Part shown: piece after piece, positions 8,954-17,660 of the stretch
Layout of the letters: each line of letters opens with the position of its first letter
Numbering within the stretch: position 1 is the first letter of the stretch
Assembly: GCA_017524615.1 (NCBI GenBank)
Contig: JAFXVJ010000037.1
Coordinates: 1 to 64,000 of the forward strand
Direction of reading: 5' to 3'
DNA: 64,000 nt
Source: Clostridia bacterium
Lineage (GTDB): Bacteria; Bacillota; Clostridia; Christensenellales; Aristaeellaceae
Notes under the pieces: model-generated
Seen by the model: the letters and a program-made list of their open reading frames with translations, nothing else
Told to the model about the DNA's origin: nothing
Databases searched by the model: none
Translations under genes and position numbers: made by a program

Positions 8954-10246
8954 TTATGCTTCCTCAGGCGCAAACACGACGGCCGCGCCTTCCGGCCGCA
9001 CATCCAGCACGAAGCAGGCCTTGTCTCCGAAAACGGCCTTCATCTGCTGCACAAAACGGTCGATCATATCATTGGGAACGATATTCAGCGTAGTGCCTGC
9101 GAAACCGCCGCCATGCACGCGCCAGGCCCCTTTTCCCTTCAGCATGACAGACGCCATGGCCAGGGCCAGCGCCAGGGGCTGGTGGATCCCTGCCGGGTAC
9201 AGATTCTGAAGCAGCATCCAGCTGCTTTCGCCGGATTCGATCAAATTGGCCAGCATGGCAGGCAGATCCTTTTCGCGGACAGCGCTCACCATCTGCCTGA
9301 CACGGCGGTTCTCGCCGAAGAAGTGCATCGCACGCAGCACGGCGCGTTCCCCGTATTTTTCACGCAGCGGGCCGATATGCTGCCAGAACTGTTCATTGCG
9401 AACCTGACGCAGCACCTTTTCCCCGAAGAATCCGGCCACCTCTTCCATTTCGCGGCGGACGGCGGCATATTCCGCGGTCAGATTGTCATGGCTGCCGCCG
9501 GTATTGACCACCACCAGGGAATAACCCGCGTCGTTGAAGGAATAGGAAAGCGGCGTCACTTCCGGCTCCGCCTTGAAATCAATGGTCACCAGGCCGCCGG
9601 TGGAGCACGCCATCTGATCCATCAGGCCGGACGGCTTTCCAAAATACACGTTTTCTGCGTACTGGGCGATTTGCGCCCGGGGCGTGCTTTCCATGGTGAA
9701 ACCGTTATACAGGGCGTCGAAAATCGCGCATACCAGCACCTCATAGGCGGCGGAGGAGGACAGGCCGCTTCCGCCCATCACGTCGCTGGTCATCACGGCG
9801 TCAAAGCCTCCCAGCCGGAAGCCCCGATCCTGCATGCCCCGGGCCACACCGCGGATCAGCGCCGCCGATGTGCCCTCCTCCTCCGGACGCATATCCAGAT
9901 CATCCACGGATAACGCGATGCTGGGATAGCCCTGACTGTGCACGCGCACCTGGCTGTCCTGCCGGGGTGAAACGCAGGCTACGCAATCCAGGTTCACCGC
10001 GGCGGCCAGCACCCGGCCGTTGTTGTGATCGGTGTGATTGCCGATGATTTCCGTGCGTCCCGGCGCGCTGATCAGGTACAGCGGCGCATCGGAAGCGTGA
10101 AACAGTTCTTCATGCGCCTTGACAAGCTGGGTATACCGGGTCAGCTGACGGGCCAGTTCCCCCTCCCGGCGTCCGTACAGGCGGGCGAACCGTTCCATGG
10201 CGCCGGGCTTGCTGATCCGGGCAAGCATCGCAGAATAGTTATCCAT
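8954..10246 (-). CDS. galK: Galactokinase (GHMP kinase)
   Basis: Phosphorylates galactose at C1 with ATP (Leloir pathway, cytoplasm). The 430-residue protein has the galactokinase signature APGRTEIIGNHTDHNNG, the GHMP ATP loop VMGGSGLSSSAAYE, and the C-terminal GGGFAGTTLNIV motif. The start at 10246 follows GAGGAGG by about eight bases; an in-frame ATG 33 bases upstream overlaps the preceding gene and has no ribosome site. It lies 13 bases after a solute-binding protein gene, which suggests coupling of sugar uptake and phosphorylation. The N-terminal 70 residues before the signature are longer than in E. coli GalK, as in many clostridial forms. Confidence 0.9.
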   Translation of the reverse strand: MDNYSAMLARISKPGAMERFARLYGRREGELARQLTRYTQLVKAHEELFHASDAPLYLISAPGRTEIIGNHTDHNNGRVLAAAVNLDCVACVSPRQDSQVRVHSQGYPSIALSVDDLDMRPEEEGTSAALIRGVARGMQDRGFRLGGFDAVMTSDVMGGSGLSSSAAYEVLVCAIFDALYNGFTMESTPRAQIAQYAENVYFGKPSGLMDQMACSTGGLVTIDFKAEPEVTPLSYSFNDAGYSLVVVNTGGSHDNLTAEYAAVRREMEEVAGFFGEKVLRQVRNEQFWQHIGPLREKYGERAVLRAMHFFGENRRVRQMVSAVREKDLPAMLANLIESGESSWMLLQNLYPAGIHQPLALALAMASVMLKGKGAWRVHGGGFAGTTLNIVPNDMIDRFVQQMKAVFGDKACFVLDVRPEGAAVVFAPEEA

Positions 10247-10259
10247 TGCATTTTCCTCC

Positions 10260-11768
10260 TCATTGGTGATCCAGCACATCCTGCCAGAATGTCAGGAAAT
10301 CACGGAGCCCCATCTCATTCAGTGTGGATTCAAACTGAGCAAAGGATGCATCGCTGATTTCCTCTTCCCCCAGCACCCAACGGGCCAGCTGCATATCCAC
10401 ATAGGTGGCGATTTTGGCCTGAAGGGGCGTTATTTCTTCCAGCTGCGCCTGCGTCAATGTGTAGTAAGGGAACGGACGGCGCACATACTGGGCAAAATCC
10501 ATCTGGCTTTCTAAGATGGCCCGCACGGATGCATCCGCGCCATAACGGGCCTGAAACGCCACGTTCTCAATCCCGGGGATGCGTCCGCCGCCATCCACAT
10601 TGGCCGATGCCCGATAGGCTTCGTTCTGCTGGCTCTCCGGCATCCGCCAGGTGCCGTCGCCATCCACCAGATAATCCACGTTCTCCTGCCCGACCAGCGC
10701 CAGCGTAGCGCCTTCCTCGGTATACAGCGTATCCACCCAGCGGAGCATGGTTTCCGGATCCTTGCAGGCGCTGGTGATGGCAAACGTGCCCCGGCTGACA
10801 GGCCAGGCGAACTCCCGGTAGATCTGTTCTCCCTGATACGTCATGGGATTGAGGATCACATAATCCGTAGCCCAGGATACCCTGAAGGTGTCTCCCGCCA
10901 GATACGTCATGACAATGCCGCAGTTGGGGGTTGCCTTTGAATCCGTCACTGTCTGAGATACCGTGGTGATGAATCCGTTCTGATCCAGCAGCTTTTCTTT
11001 GTACAGCTCTCTGCACCATGCCACAAACTGCCGGTATTCATCCTCCAGCGGCATGAATTTCACCTGGCCGTTCTCCACGAAAACGTTGTAATCGTTGGCG
11101 ATTAGGCCGAAAGCGTGGGCCAGGAATTTCAAATCAAAGGGGCCCTGGAAGCTGAGGGGGATTTCATCCTGCCTGCCGTTGTGGTTGGGGTCCCGATCCC
11201 GGAAAGCGGTCAGCACCTGCGTCAGCTCTTCCGCGTTGGTGGGAGCGGACAGACGCAGGCTGTCCAGCCATTTCTGATTGATCCACAGATAATTTTGCAT
11301 GGGAATGGGCGTGATATAAGGCAGGGCGGCAATGCTGCCGTCCGGCAGGGTGATGGCCGCCAGGATCTCCGGTTCCTTCTGGATCAGCGCCCACAGATTG
11401 GGACAGCATGATTCCAGATAGGGCTTCAAATCGATCAGCACACCCTTTTCCCGCAGGGCAATGCATTCCTGCGTGGTCAGCGACGCCTTGAACAGCACAT
11501 CCGCCATGCCGTCATCCCCTGCGGCCATGGCGGATTTCACCTGGGCCCAGTCCTCTTCTGTTTTGGACTGACGCAGCACCAGATGGACGCCTGTCTTTTC
11601 TTCCATTCGCAAAAAAAACTGATTGTTCTGCCAATCCCGGTATTGTGTATTATCGAATCCCGCCATGAGGAAGGACGGGGAATCCCCTCCCTCTTCTTCC
11701 GCAGCCGCCCAGCAGGATACACACAGCACACAGGCCAGCAGCAGGCAGAAAACGCGCCATTTTTGCAT
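10260..11768 (-). CDS. Extracellular solute-binding protein (carbohydrate ABC importer type)
   Basis: A 502-residue secreted protein. A signal peptide of about 22 residues (KWRVFCLLLACVLCVSC) contains cysteines that could act as a lipoprotein site, though the lipobox is imperfect. The mature part has the large binding-protein fold seen in LplA/YtcQ relatives: DNTQYRDWQNNQFF, YITPIPMQNYLWINQKWLD, FRDRDPNHNGRQDEIPL. No permease or ATPase genes flank it, so it is an orphan that may use permeases elsewhere. The following galactokinase suggests galactosides as ligand, an inference from context only. A TATAAT box lies at 11798-11803 (minus), with a poor -35. Confidence 0.8.
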   Translation of the reverse strand: MQKWRVFCLLLACVLCVSCWAAAEEEGGDSPSFLMAGFDNTQYRDWQNNQFFLRMEEKTGVHLVLRQSKTEEDWAQVKSAMAAGDDGMADVLFKASLTTQECIALREKGVLIDLKPYLESCCPNLWALIQKEPEILAAITLPDGSIAALPYITPIPMQNYLWINQKWLDSLRLSAPTNAEELTQVLTAFRDRDPNHNGRQDEIPLSFQGPFDLKFLAHAFGLIANDYNVFVENGQVKFMPLEDEYRQFVAWCRELYKEKLLDQNGFITTVSQTVTDSKATPNCGIVMTYLAGDTFRVSWATDYVILNPMTYQGEQIYREFAWPVSRGTFAITSACKDPETMLRWVDTLYTEEGATLALVGQENVDYLVDGDGTWRMPESQQNEAYRASANVDGGGRIPGIENVAFQARYGADASVRAILESQMDFAQYVRRPFPYYTLTQAQLEEITPLQAKIATYVDMQLARWVLGEEEISDASFAQFESTLNEMGLRDFLTFWQDVLDHQ

Positions 11769-11855
11769 AATAGTTCCTCCTTCTTGGGAATGACAGTATT
11801 ATACAAGAAAACTTACCTTTTGACTACCCCAAATTTTCGTCTGCTTTCCCTGCCG

Positions 11856-11884
11856 CACCCATGGCGCATTTGGATCATAGGATG
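11856..11884 (+). promoter_or_regulatory. Candidate sigma-K promoter for dpaAB
   Basis: CACC (11856-11859), a 16-nt spacer, then CATAGGATG (11876-11884) closely matches the sigma-K consensus MACM-N16-CATANNNTA, missing only the final A. It lies 31 bases before the dpaA ATG. In Bacillus the dpaAB operon is read by sigma-K in the mother cell, so function and sequence agree. Confidence 0.5.
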
Positions 11885-11915
11885 CAGTATCCGCGGGAGG
11901 GAGGAGGAAAATGCA

Positions 11916-12659
11916 ATGAAGCTGTATATTGCGGGCGATGGTCCGCGTGAAAAAGAACTGCGGTCATTGTGCGTGCGCCGTGGCCACACGCTGCCCGATC
12001 ATGGGCCCTGGGATATGGTGGCGCTGCCGCTGCCCCGATCATCCATTGCAGAAGAATTGGCAGATCAATTGCCGCCGGGGCAGAAGGTGGCCTGCGGCAT
12101 AACGGACGCTTGCTTCGACCGGCTGGCTGCGCGGCGCGGATGGCGGCTGATGCGCGTTTTGCAGGATGAGAGATACTCATTGGAAAATGCCGCGCTGACG
12201 GCGGAAGGGGCCGTATCCGCCGCCATGAACGCCTGTCCCTTTGCGCTTGGACGCAGCCGCTGCCTGGTGATTGGGTACGGAAGGATCGGAAAACGGCTGG
12301 CCTTCCTGCTTCGGGCGCTGGGTGCTTCCGTCAAAGTGGCCGCCCGCCGGGCGGAAAGCCGGCAGGAGGCTGGCCCGGGCAGCGTCAGCATCGTGGAAAT
12401 TCCGTCTGTTTTGCCGGAAACAGACCTGATTTTCAATACGGTTCCGGCCATGATTCTCGACAGGAAAGCGCTCCTGCTTGTCTCCCCTTCCGCCTGCCTC
12501 ATGGAACTGGCCAGCAAGCCCTACGGCATGGATCTGGATGCTGCAAAAGAATTGGGGCTGCGGGTATTGGTGGAAGGCGGCCTGCCCGGGCGCTATTGTC
12601 CCAAATCGGCAGCCATGGCGCTGCTGGATTGCTTGGAAAGGATGAACCGACATGAGTAA
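11916..12659 (+). CDS. dpaA: Dipicolinate synthase subunit A
   Basis: Subunit A of dipicolinate synthase (SpoVFA), which together with subunit B oxidises the dihydrodipicolinate-pathway intermediate to dipicolinic acid in the mother cell for loading into the spore core. The 247-residue protein has an N-terminal PDH-like half and a Rossmann half with VIGYGRIGKRLAFLLRALG, then the family ending LASKPYGMDLDAA..... EGGLPGRYCPKSAA. The start at 11916 follows GGAGGAGG; the reading frame is open further upstream but has no ribosome site there. It overlaps dpaB by eight bases. This implies a spore former. Confidence 0.93.
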   Translation: MKLYIAGDGPREKELRSLCVRRGHTLPDHGPWDMVALPLPRSSIAEELADQLPPGQKVACGITDACFDRLAARRGWRLMRVLQDERYSLENAALTAEGAVSAAMNACPFALGRSRCLVIGYGRIGKRLAFLLRALGASVKVAARRAESRQEAGPGSVSIVEIPSVLPETDLIFNTVPAMILDRKALLLVSPSACLMELASKPYGMDLDAAKELGLRVLVEGGLPGRYCPKSAAMALLDCLERMNRHE

Positions 12660-13248
12660 TACCCGCGTAGGCTTTGCCCTGACTGGCTCCTTCTGCACAT
12701 TTCAGGCCGTGTTTTCGGTGATTCGGACCCTGAAGGACTTGGGCTATGAAATCACGCCCATTTTGTCCTACAATTCCGCGCTGGAGGACACGCGGTTCTA
12801 TCCCAGTGAGACGGTGTGGAAAACGCTGGAGGATATCACCGGCGTCCATCCCCTGTCCACGCTGCCTGAGGTGGAGCCCATCGGCCCGAAAAAACTGCTG
12901 GACGCATACATCATCGCCCCCATGACCGGCGCCTCCATGGGCAAAATGGCCCATGGGATTTTTGATACCCCGGCGCTGCTGGGCGCGAAATCCCACCTTC
13001 GCAACGGCCGCCCTGTGCTGGTGGCGCCCTCCACCAATGACGGATTATCCACCGCGGCGGAAAATATCGGGAAGATTTTGGCCATGCGCAACGTTTATAT
13101 AGTGCCCTTCGGTCAGGATGATCCGGTGAAAAAGCCCCGCTCCCTGGTTGCGGATTTTTCCAAAATCCCCGAAGCCCTGGCCGCTGCCCTGGCGGGAGCC
13201 CAGATGCAGCCTATTCTGCTGGGCAGCTTGAAAAACGAAGGAAAATAA
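12652..13248 (+). CDS. dpaB: Dipicolinate synthase subunit B (flavoprotein)
   Basis: SpoVFB, a 198-residue flavoprotein of the UbiX/Dfp type. It has GFALTGSFCTF near the N-terminus, APMTGASMGKMAHGI and LVAPSTNDGLSTAAENIG. It pairs with DpaA to make dipicolinic acid. The length is normal. Its start is translationally coupled to dpaA. Unlike in Bacillus, no asd or dapG follows; the next gene, 28 bases on, is a secreted protein. Confidence 0.93.
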   Translation: MSNTRVGFALTGSFCTFQAVFSVIRTLKDLGYEITPILSYNSALEDTRFYPSETVWKTLEDITGVHPLSTLPEVEPIGPKKLLDAYIIAPMTGASMGKMAHGIFDTPALLGAKSHLRNGRPVLVAPSTNDGLSTAAENIGKILAMRNVYIVPFGQDDPVKKPRSLVADFSKIPEALAAALAGAQMQPILLGSLKNEGK

Positions 13249-13276
13249 GGTATACTATAGATGTGGAGGTATTGCC

Positions 13277-14566
13277 ATGAACAAGCTGAACAGAGCCTGT
13301 GCCGCGCTGCTGCTTGCGCTGTGCCTGATTCCCCTGCCTGTTTGGGGCGAGGATGCGGCTTCACAGCCCGGCGCGCTGCCAATCGCCGCGCAGATGCGCA
13401 TTTATTCCGACAACGGGGTAGAAATAACGCCGGATCAATTCGAACCGGGGCACGGGAATTATGTGATGGTTCCTGCGTTTTCTTCATCCGATGAATCCCT
13501 GGTCCCCGCCCTGGAGAGAATCAATCAGGCGATCCTGGAAAAAGCCCGCATACCGGAGTATCTGCAATTGCTCTCCGCCCTGACGCCAGGCGGCGCGGGG
13601 CTCAGGATGGATTGCAGCGTGACCCTGTGCGCATCCGCAGAGAACGGCCAACGCACCGTCACCGACCGGTATGCCTCCATTCTGTTCAGCGCGGAGGGCA
13701 AAATGCTCTCCGGCCGTCCCTCCCAGGTATACTATCCCATGACCTTCGATCTGCTCACCGGCGAGGAAGTGACCTTCGATCAAATGTTCTCCGATCCCGA
13801 CGGGGCCAAAGCCTTCATCGAGGAATATTTGGAAGAAAAGGTGGAGCCGGAGCTTTCCACCTATCTGGAAAACAGTCAGCTTTTCCCCGTGCCCTATGAC
13901 CGGTTCTGGCTGGATGGTTTGGGCAACATGATTCTGTACTGGGAAAACAGCCAATTGTCCTTCCTGTCCGGCTATTCCGGATCGGTCGCTTTCCGGCGCA
14001 GTGAACTGGCCCCCTGGCTGGATCTGACGGAAAACGGCGTCATTCCCCATCTGTCCTATGACCGCTATGCCCTGGGCCAGAGCGTGGAAAAGCAAGCGGA
14101 AAACCTGTGGTATATGCTGCAAACCGGGCGCCTGATCTGGGCCGCCTCCATCGGTACCGGATCCCATCTTTCTGTGAGCGGCAGAAATCTTCGCGTGACC
14201 ACCGATTCGGGCTATTATCCCGGCGGCGCGTATCTGGAAGTGGAGGAGCCCCGCTATCGCGGCACCCTGATCCTGACGGACGACAGCGAAGATTATGTGA
14301 TCGGCCTTCTGTCCGGCAACGCGGATCTGTTCCAGATCCACACCGGAGAAACGGGCCTCGCAGACGCCATCGCTTTCCTGGGCCGGGAGCCGGACGCTCA
14401 AATCCCCATGGATGACGCCGCCGCGGAAATGTACCGCGTATGCCCCGGCACCGCCGCCGTCTATCATCTGGAACCCTGGCTGGACGGCCCGGCCCACGTA
14501 TTTACGCTGTTCAGCGATGAAAATGGCACCGTGCAGTATGTCAGCCTGATTCTGGATCAAGAATAA
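13277..14566 (+). CDS. Secreted protein with DUF3298-like domain
   Basis: A 429-residue protein with a clear signal peptide (ALLLALCLIPLPVWGED, cleavage near residue 26). Residues about 50-270 resemble the DUF3298/RsiV-like fold: paired strands, then FDLLTGEEVTFDQMF, and later LSFLSGYSGSVAFRRSEL. The C-terminal 150 residues carry no motif I know. Function is unknown; DUF3298 proteins are extracytoplasmic, and some bind lysozyme as anti-sigma factors, but no sigma factor is adjacent and no membrane anchor is visible. A GGAGG site lies seven bases before the ATG. It could be part of the dpaAB transcript. Confidence 0.6.
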   Translation: MNKLNRACAALLLALCLIPLPVWGEDAASQPGALPIAAQMRIYSDNGVEITPDQFEPGHGNYVMVPAFSSSDESLVPALERINQAILEKARIPEYLQLLSALTPGGAGLRMDCSVTLCASAENGQRTVTDRYASILFSAEGKMLSGRPSQVYYPMTFDLLTGEEVTFDQMFSDPDGAKAFIEEYLEEKVEPELSTYLENSQLFPVPYDRFWLDGLGNMILYWENSQLSFLSGYSGSVAFRRSELAPWLDLTENGVIPHLSYDRYALGQSVEKQAENLWYMLQTGRLIWAASIGTGSHLSVSGRNLRVTTDSGYYPGGAYLEVEEPRYRGTLILTDDSEDYVIGLLSGNADLFQIHTGETGLADAIAFLGREPDAQIPMDDAAAEMYRVCPGTAAVYHLEPWLDGPAHVFTLFSDENGTVQYVSLILDQE

Positions 14567-14587
14567 ACAATTGGAGATAACGACAGG

Positions 14588-17500
14588 ATGAGTGTAGCCA
14601 CCGCAAAAAAGAAAAGCAACAATCAGCCCGCCCTCACCACCACCGGTCGGGGCGCGGCTTTCTGCGTCACGCTGGGCATTGTGTGCCTGTCTCTGGGCAT
14701 GATCTGGGTGGTGGCTTGTCTGGCCGCCGCGCCGGGCAGCAGGGGCGTGCTGGCCCAGCTGTCCGATATGGTGAAGGGCCTGGGCGGACGGCTGTATTCC
14801 GGTCTGCCTGCGCTGATGATCGTGGGCGGAGCCATGCTGCTGGTTTCCTGCCGCCACCGCGTGTCCGCGCGGAATTTCCTGATGGTGGCTGCGATTTACT
14901 GGCTGGCTCTCGCAGGCTATACGCTGATTGCGCAGGTGTCCCCCCAGGGCGGGATCACCCTCTCTTATCTGGAACACGTGGGATCCCAAACCCTGTCCAC
15001 TGGCTTGAACGCCTATTTGCAGGGCGCTTATCGGCATGGCACTTCCGGCACGGGCGGCATGCTGGGCATGCTGCTGGCCTATCCCCTCTGGCGCACCATT
15101 GGCCGGGTTGGCAGCATCCTGCTGGTGACAGCCGCCCTCATCACGCTGATCCTGGTATTGTTCCGCCTCAATCCCGGCGCCCTGTTCCGCAGCGCCTCCG
15201 ATCTTGGAGAAAAGCGCCGCCGCCGCAAACTGGAAAAATCCCGGCAGCGGGCGGCCCGGCAGCAGGCGCAGGCCATTCCGCAGGCGGGAGAGCCCGTGTA
15301 CCAGGATCAGACTGCACGGCAGCCTGCCGAGGCCCCTGCCCCGCCCGCCTATTACCAGCCCGCGCCTGTTTACGAAGCAAATCCCGTCTGCCAAACGCCA
15401 CAGCCGGACGCGCAGGGCTTCTATCCCGTGCAGCCCGATCTGTATGATGAGCGTTTTCCGCTGCATGATGAAACAGCGGAAGCGCAGCCGCCCGTCGCGA
15501 CGCCCCAGCCCGCTGTGGACGGATATGAACCGGGCCAGAAGCACATCTCTTTGATGGATAAACTCCGCCGGATGCGTCAGGCCGCGCCCCTGCAGCAGCC
15601 GAAGAATGATTCCGCCGTTTCGCCCTCCGCGCGTCCGGCGCCGCTCCGGCCCGTGCACGCTGCCAGGCCGACCGGCGCTGCCGTCCCTGTCGCTCCGCGG
15701 CGGGATACGGTGCAGCCCGCAGCCGCCATGCCCGTTCAGCCTGCTCAGGCGCTGGATGACGACGGGGACGATGTGCCGTGGGAGGTGCCTGAAACGGCCC
15801 ATGTGCCAAAGCAAACCGTTCCAAAGCAGGATAAGGCCGCTGTACCGGCGCCGGCCGCACCTGAACCTGTCCGCGCCTCTGTACCCGCCCCCGCCATCCC
15901 CGCGCCTGCTGATGCGAAAAACGAAGCGACTGCGGAAAAGAAGGCCGATACGTCCGGCAGCTGGGCCGCGCAGGTGCGCGACAAGGCGGCGAAGCTGCAG
16001 CAGGAGCTGCCGGAGCATACCACCCAAAAAGGGGAGCCCAAGCCTGTCTACACGGATCCTGTGATGCCCATTACCGGCGCAAAAATCCCCATCAAACCCG
16101 CCCCCGCAATGAAGGAACTGGATCGTGACCAGCGCTTGGACGGCACCACGGCGCCCATGGTGAAGCAGGAAAAAATGGATTTATCCGTGCCTTACCAGGC
16201 TCCGCCTATCCGGCTGTTGAAGGAAGCAAGGCACGTTCTTCAGTCCGATGCCGCGCAGGAGGATGAGCGCCGCGCGCAGGTGATCGAAGGCACGCTGCGT
16301 TCCTTCGGCGTGGATTCTGAGGTCAAGCAGATCATGCACGGGCCCTCCATCACACGCTTTGCCATCCAGATTGCCCCGGGCGTCAAGGTGAGCCGCGTGG
16401 CCAACACGGCGGACAACCTGGCCTTGGAGCTGAAGACGCAGCATGTTCGTGTGGAAGCGCCCATCCAGGGCACCAATTATATCGGCATTGAGGTGCCGAA
16501 TCAGCTGGTGAGCACCGTATCCCTGCGGGAGGTGCTGGACAGCCCCGAAATGAAGAGCAATCCCTCTCCTCTGCTGGTGGCATTGGGCAAGGATATCGCC
16601 GGTGCGCCGGTGCTTTGTGATTTGAGCAAAATGCCGCATCTGCTCATTGCGGGCGCCACCGGCAGCGGTAAATCCGTGTGCATCAATTCCATCGTTTGCA
16701 GCCTGCTGTATCGCACTTCACCCGATCAGGTGCGCCTGATCATGGTGGATCCCAAGCAGGTGGAACTGAGCGTCTACAACGGGATCCCGCACCTGCTGGT
16801 GCCCGTGGTGAGCGATCCCAGGAAAGCGGCTGGCGCCCTTTCCTGGGTGGTGCAGGAAATGTTCGACCGATACGGAAAATTCAGCGCTCAGAGCGTGCGC
16901 AACATCACCGGATACAATAAGGCTAACCAGGGAACCGATCAGGTACTGCCCAATATCGTGGTGATCATCGACGAAATGGCCGACCTGATGGAGGTATGCC
17001 GCAAGGACGTGGAGGAATCCATCCGCCGTCTGGCCGCCCTGGCCCGCGCCGCCGGCATCTACATGGTGCTGGCCACCCAGCGTCCCTCCGTGGACGTTAT
17101 CACCGGCGTCATTAAAAACAACATCCCCAGCCGCATCGCTTTCGCCGTTTCCTCCGGCACCGACAGCCGCACCATCATCGACATCAACGGCGCGGAGAAG
17201 CTGATGGGCAAGGGCGATATGCTTTACAAGCCTACCGGCACCTCCCCCGTCCGCGTGCAGGGCTGCTTCGTCAGCGATGAAGAGGTGGGCGCTATCACTG
17301 AATACATCAGCAGCCGGTATCAGGCGGACTACGATCCCAACATCGTGGATCATCTGGAGAATACCGGCAAGGATTCCTCCGCTGATGAAATCACCGGCGG
17401 CAATACGGACGATGAGGGCAGCGCCGGCGGCGAAGGAAGCTTCAGCGATCTGCTGCAGCAGGCCATTGAAATGGCCGTAGAGGACGGCCAATCCTCCACC

Positions 17501-17659
17501 AGTATGCTGCAGCGCAGGCTGCGCATCGGCTATGCCCGGGCCGGCCGGCTGATTGACGAAATGGAAAAGCGCGGCATCATCAGCCACTCGGAAGGAAGCA
17601 AGCCCCGGAAAACCCTGGTGACCCGCGAGCAGTATTATGAAATGATGCAGGATCAGTGA
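14588..17659 (+). CDS. ftsK: FtsK/SpoIIIE-family DNA translocase
   Basis: A 1023-residue septal DNA pump. Residues about 20-200 hold four membrane segments. Residues 200-520 form a long Pro/Ala/Gln-rich linker, longer than in B. subtilis SpoIIIE. The motor follows, with Walker A GATGSGKSV near residue 690, Walker B IVVIIDEMADLM near 800, and LATQRPSVDVITGVIKNN. The C-terminal gamma winged helix ends with RAGRLIDEMEKRGII, which reads KOPS/SRS-like sites. It moves chromosomes through division or sporulation septa. The GC-rich linker creates very long open frames on the opposite strand; these are not genes. Confidence 0.95.
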   Translation: MSVATAKKKSNNQPALTTTGRGAAFCVTLGIVCLSLGMIWVVACLAAAPGSRGVLAQLSDMVKGLGGRLYSGLPALMIVGGAMLLVSCRHRVSARNFLMVAAIYWLALAGYTLIAQVSPQGGITLSYLEHVGSQTLSTGLNAYLQGAYRHGTSGTGGMLGMLLAYPLWRTIGRVGSILLVTAALITLILVLFRLNPGALFRSASDLGEKRRRRKLEKSRQRAARQQAQAIPQAGEPVYQDQTARQPAEAPAPPAYYQPAPVYEANPVCQTPQPDAQGFYPVQPDLYDERFPLHDETAEAQPPVATPQPAVDGYEPGQKHISLMDKLRRMRQAAPLQQPKNDSAVSPSARPAPLRPVHAARPTGAAVPVAPRRDTVQPAAAMPVQPAQALDDDGDDVPWEVPETAHVPKQTVPKQDKAAVPAPAAPEPVRASVPAPAIPAPADAKNEATAEKKADTSGSWAAQVRDKAAKLQQELPEHTTQKGEPKPVYTDPVMPITGAKIPIKPAPAMKELDRDQRLDGTTAPMVKQEKMDLSVPYQAPPIRLLKEARHVLQSDAAQEDERRAQVIEGTLRSFGVDSEVKQIMHGPSITRFAIQIAPGVKVSRVANTADNLALELKTQHVRVEAPIQGTNYIGIEVPNQLVSTVSLREVLDSPEMKSNPSPLLVALGKDIAGAPVLCDLSKMPHLLIAGATGSGKSVCINSIVCSLLYRTSPDQVRLIMVDPKQVELSVYNGIPHLLVPVVSDPRKAAGALSWVVQEMFDRYGKFSAQSVRNITGYNKANQGTDQVLPNIVVIIDEMADLMEVCRKDVEESIRRLAALARAAGIYMVLATQRPSVDVITGVIKNNIPSRIAFAVSSGTDSRTIIDINGAEKLMGKGDMLYKPTGTSPVRVQGCFVSDEEVGAITEYISSRYQADYDPNIVDHLENTGKDSSADEITGGNTDDEGSAGGEGSFSDLLQQAIEMAVEDGQSSTSMLQRRLRIGYARAGRLIDEMEKRGIISHSEGSKPRKTLVTREQYYEMMQDQ

Positions 17660-17660
17660 T

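Noticed and set aside
11583-11915. Longer dpaA start giving about 110 extra N-terminal residues
   Set aside because: The extension overlaps the opposite-strand binding-protein gene, lacks a ribosome site, and DpaA family members begin at MKLYIAG.
13484-16027. An 847-codon open frame on the minus strand opposite the DUF3298-like gene and ftsK
   Set aside because: It is a GC-rich antisense shadow: its protein is Gly/Arg/His-rich without domains, and the plus strand holds clear conserved genes with ribosome sites.
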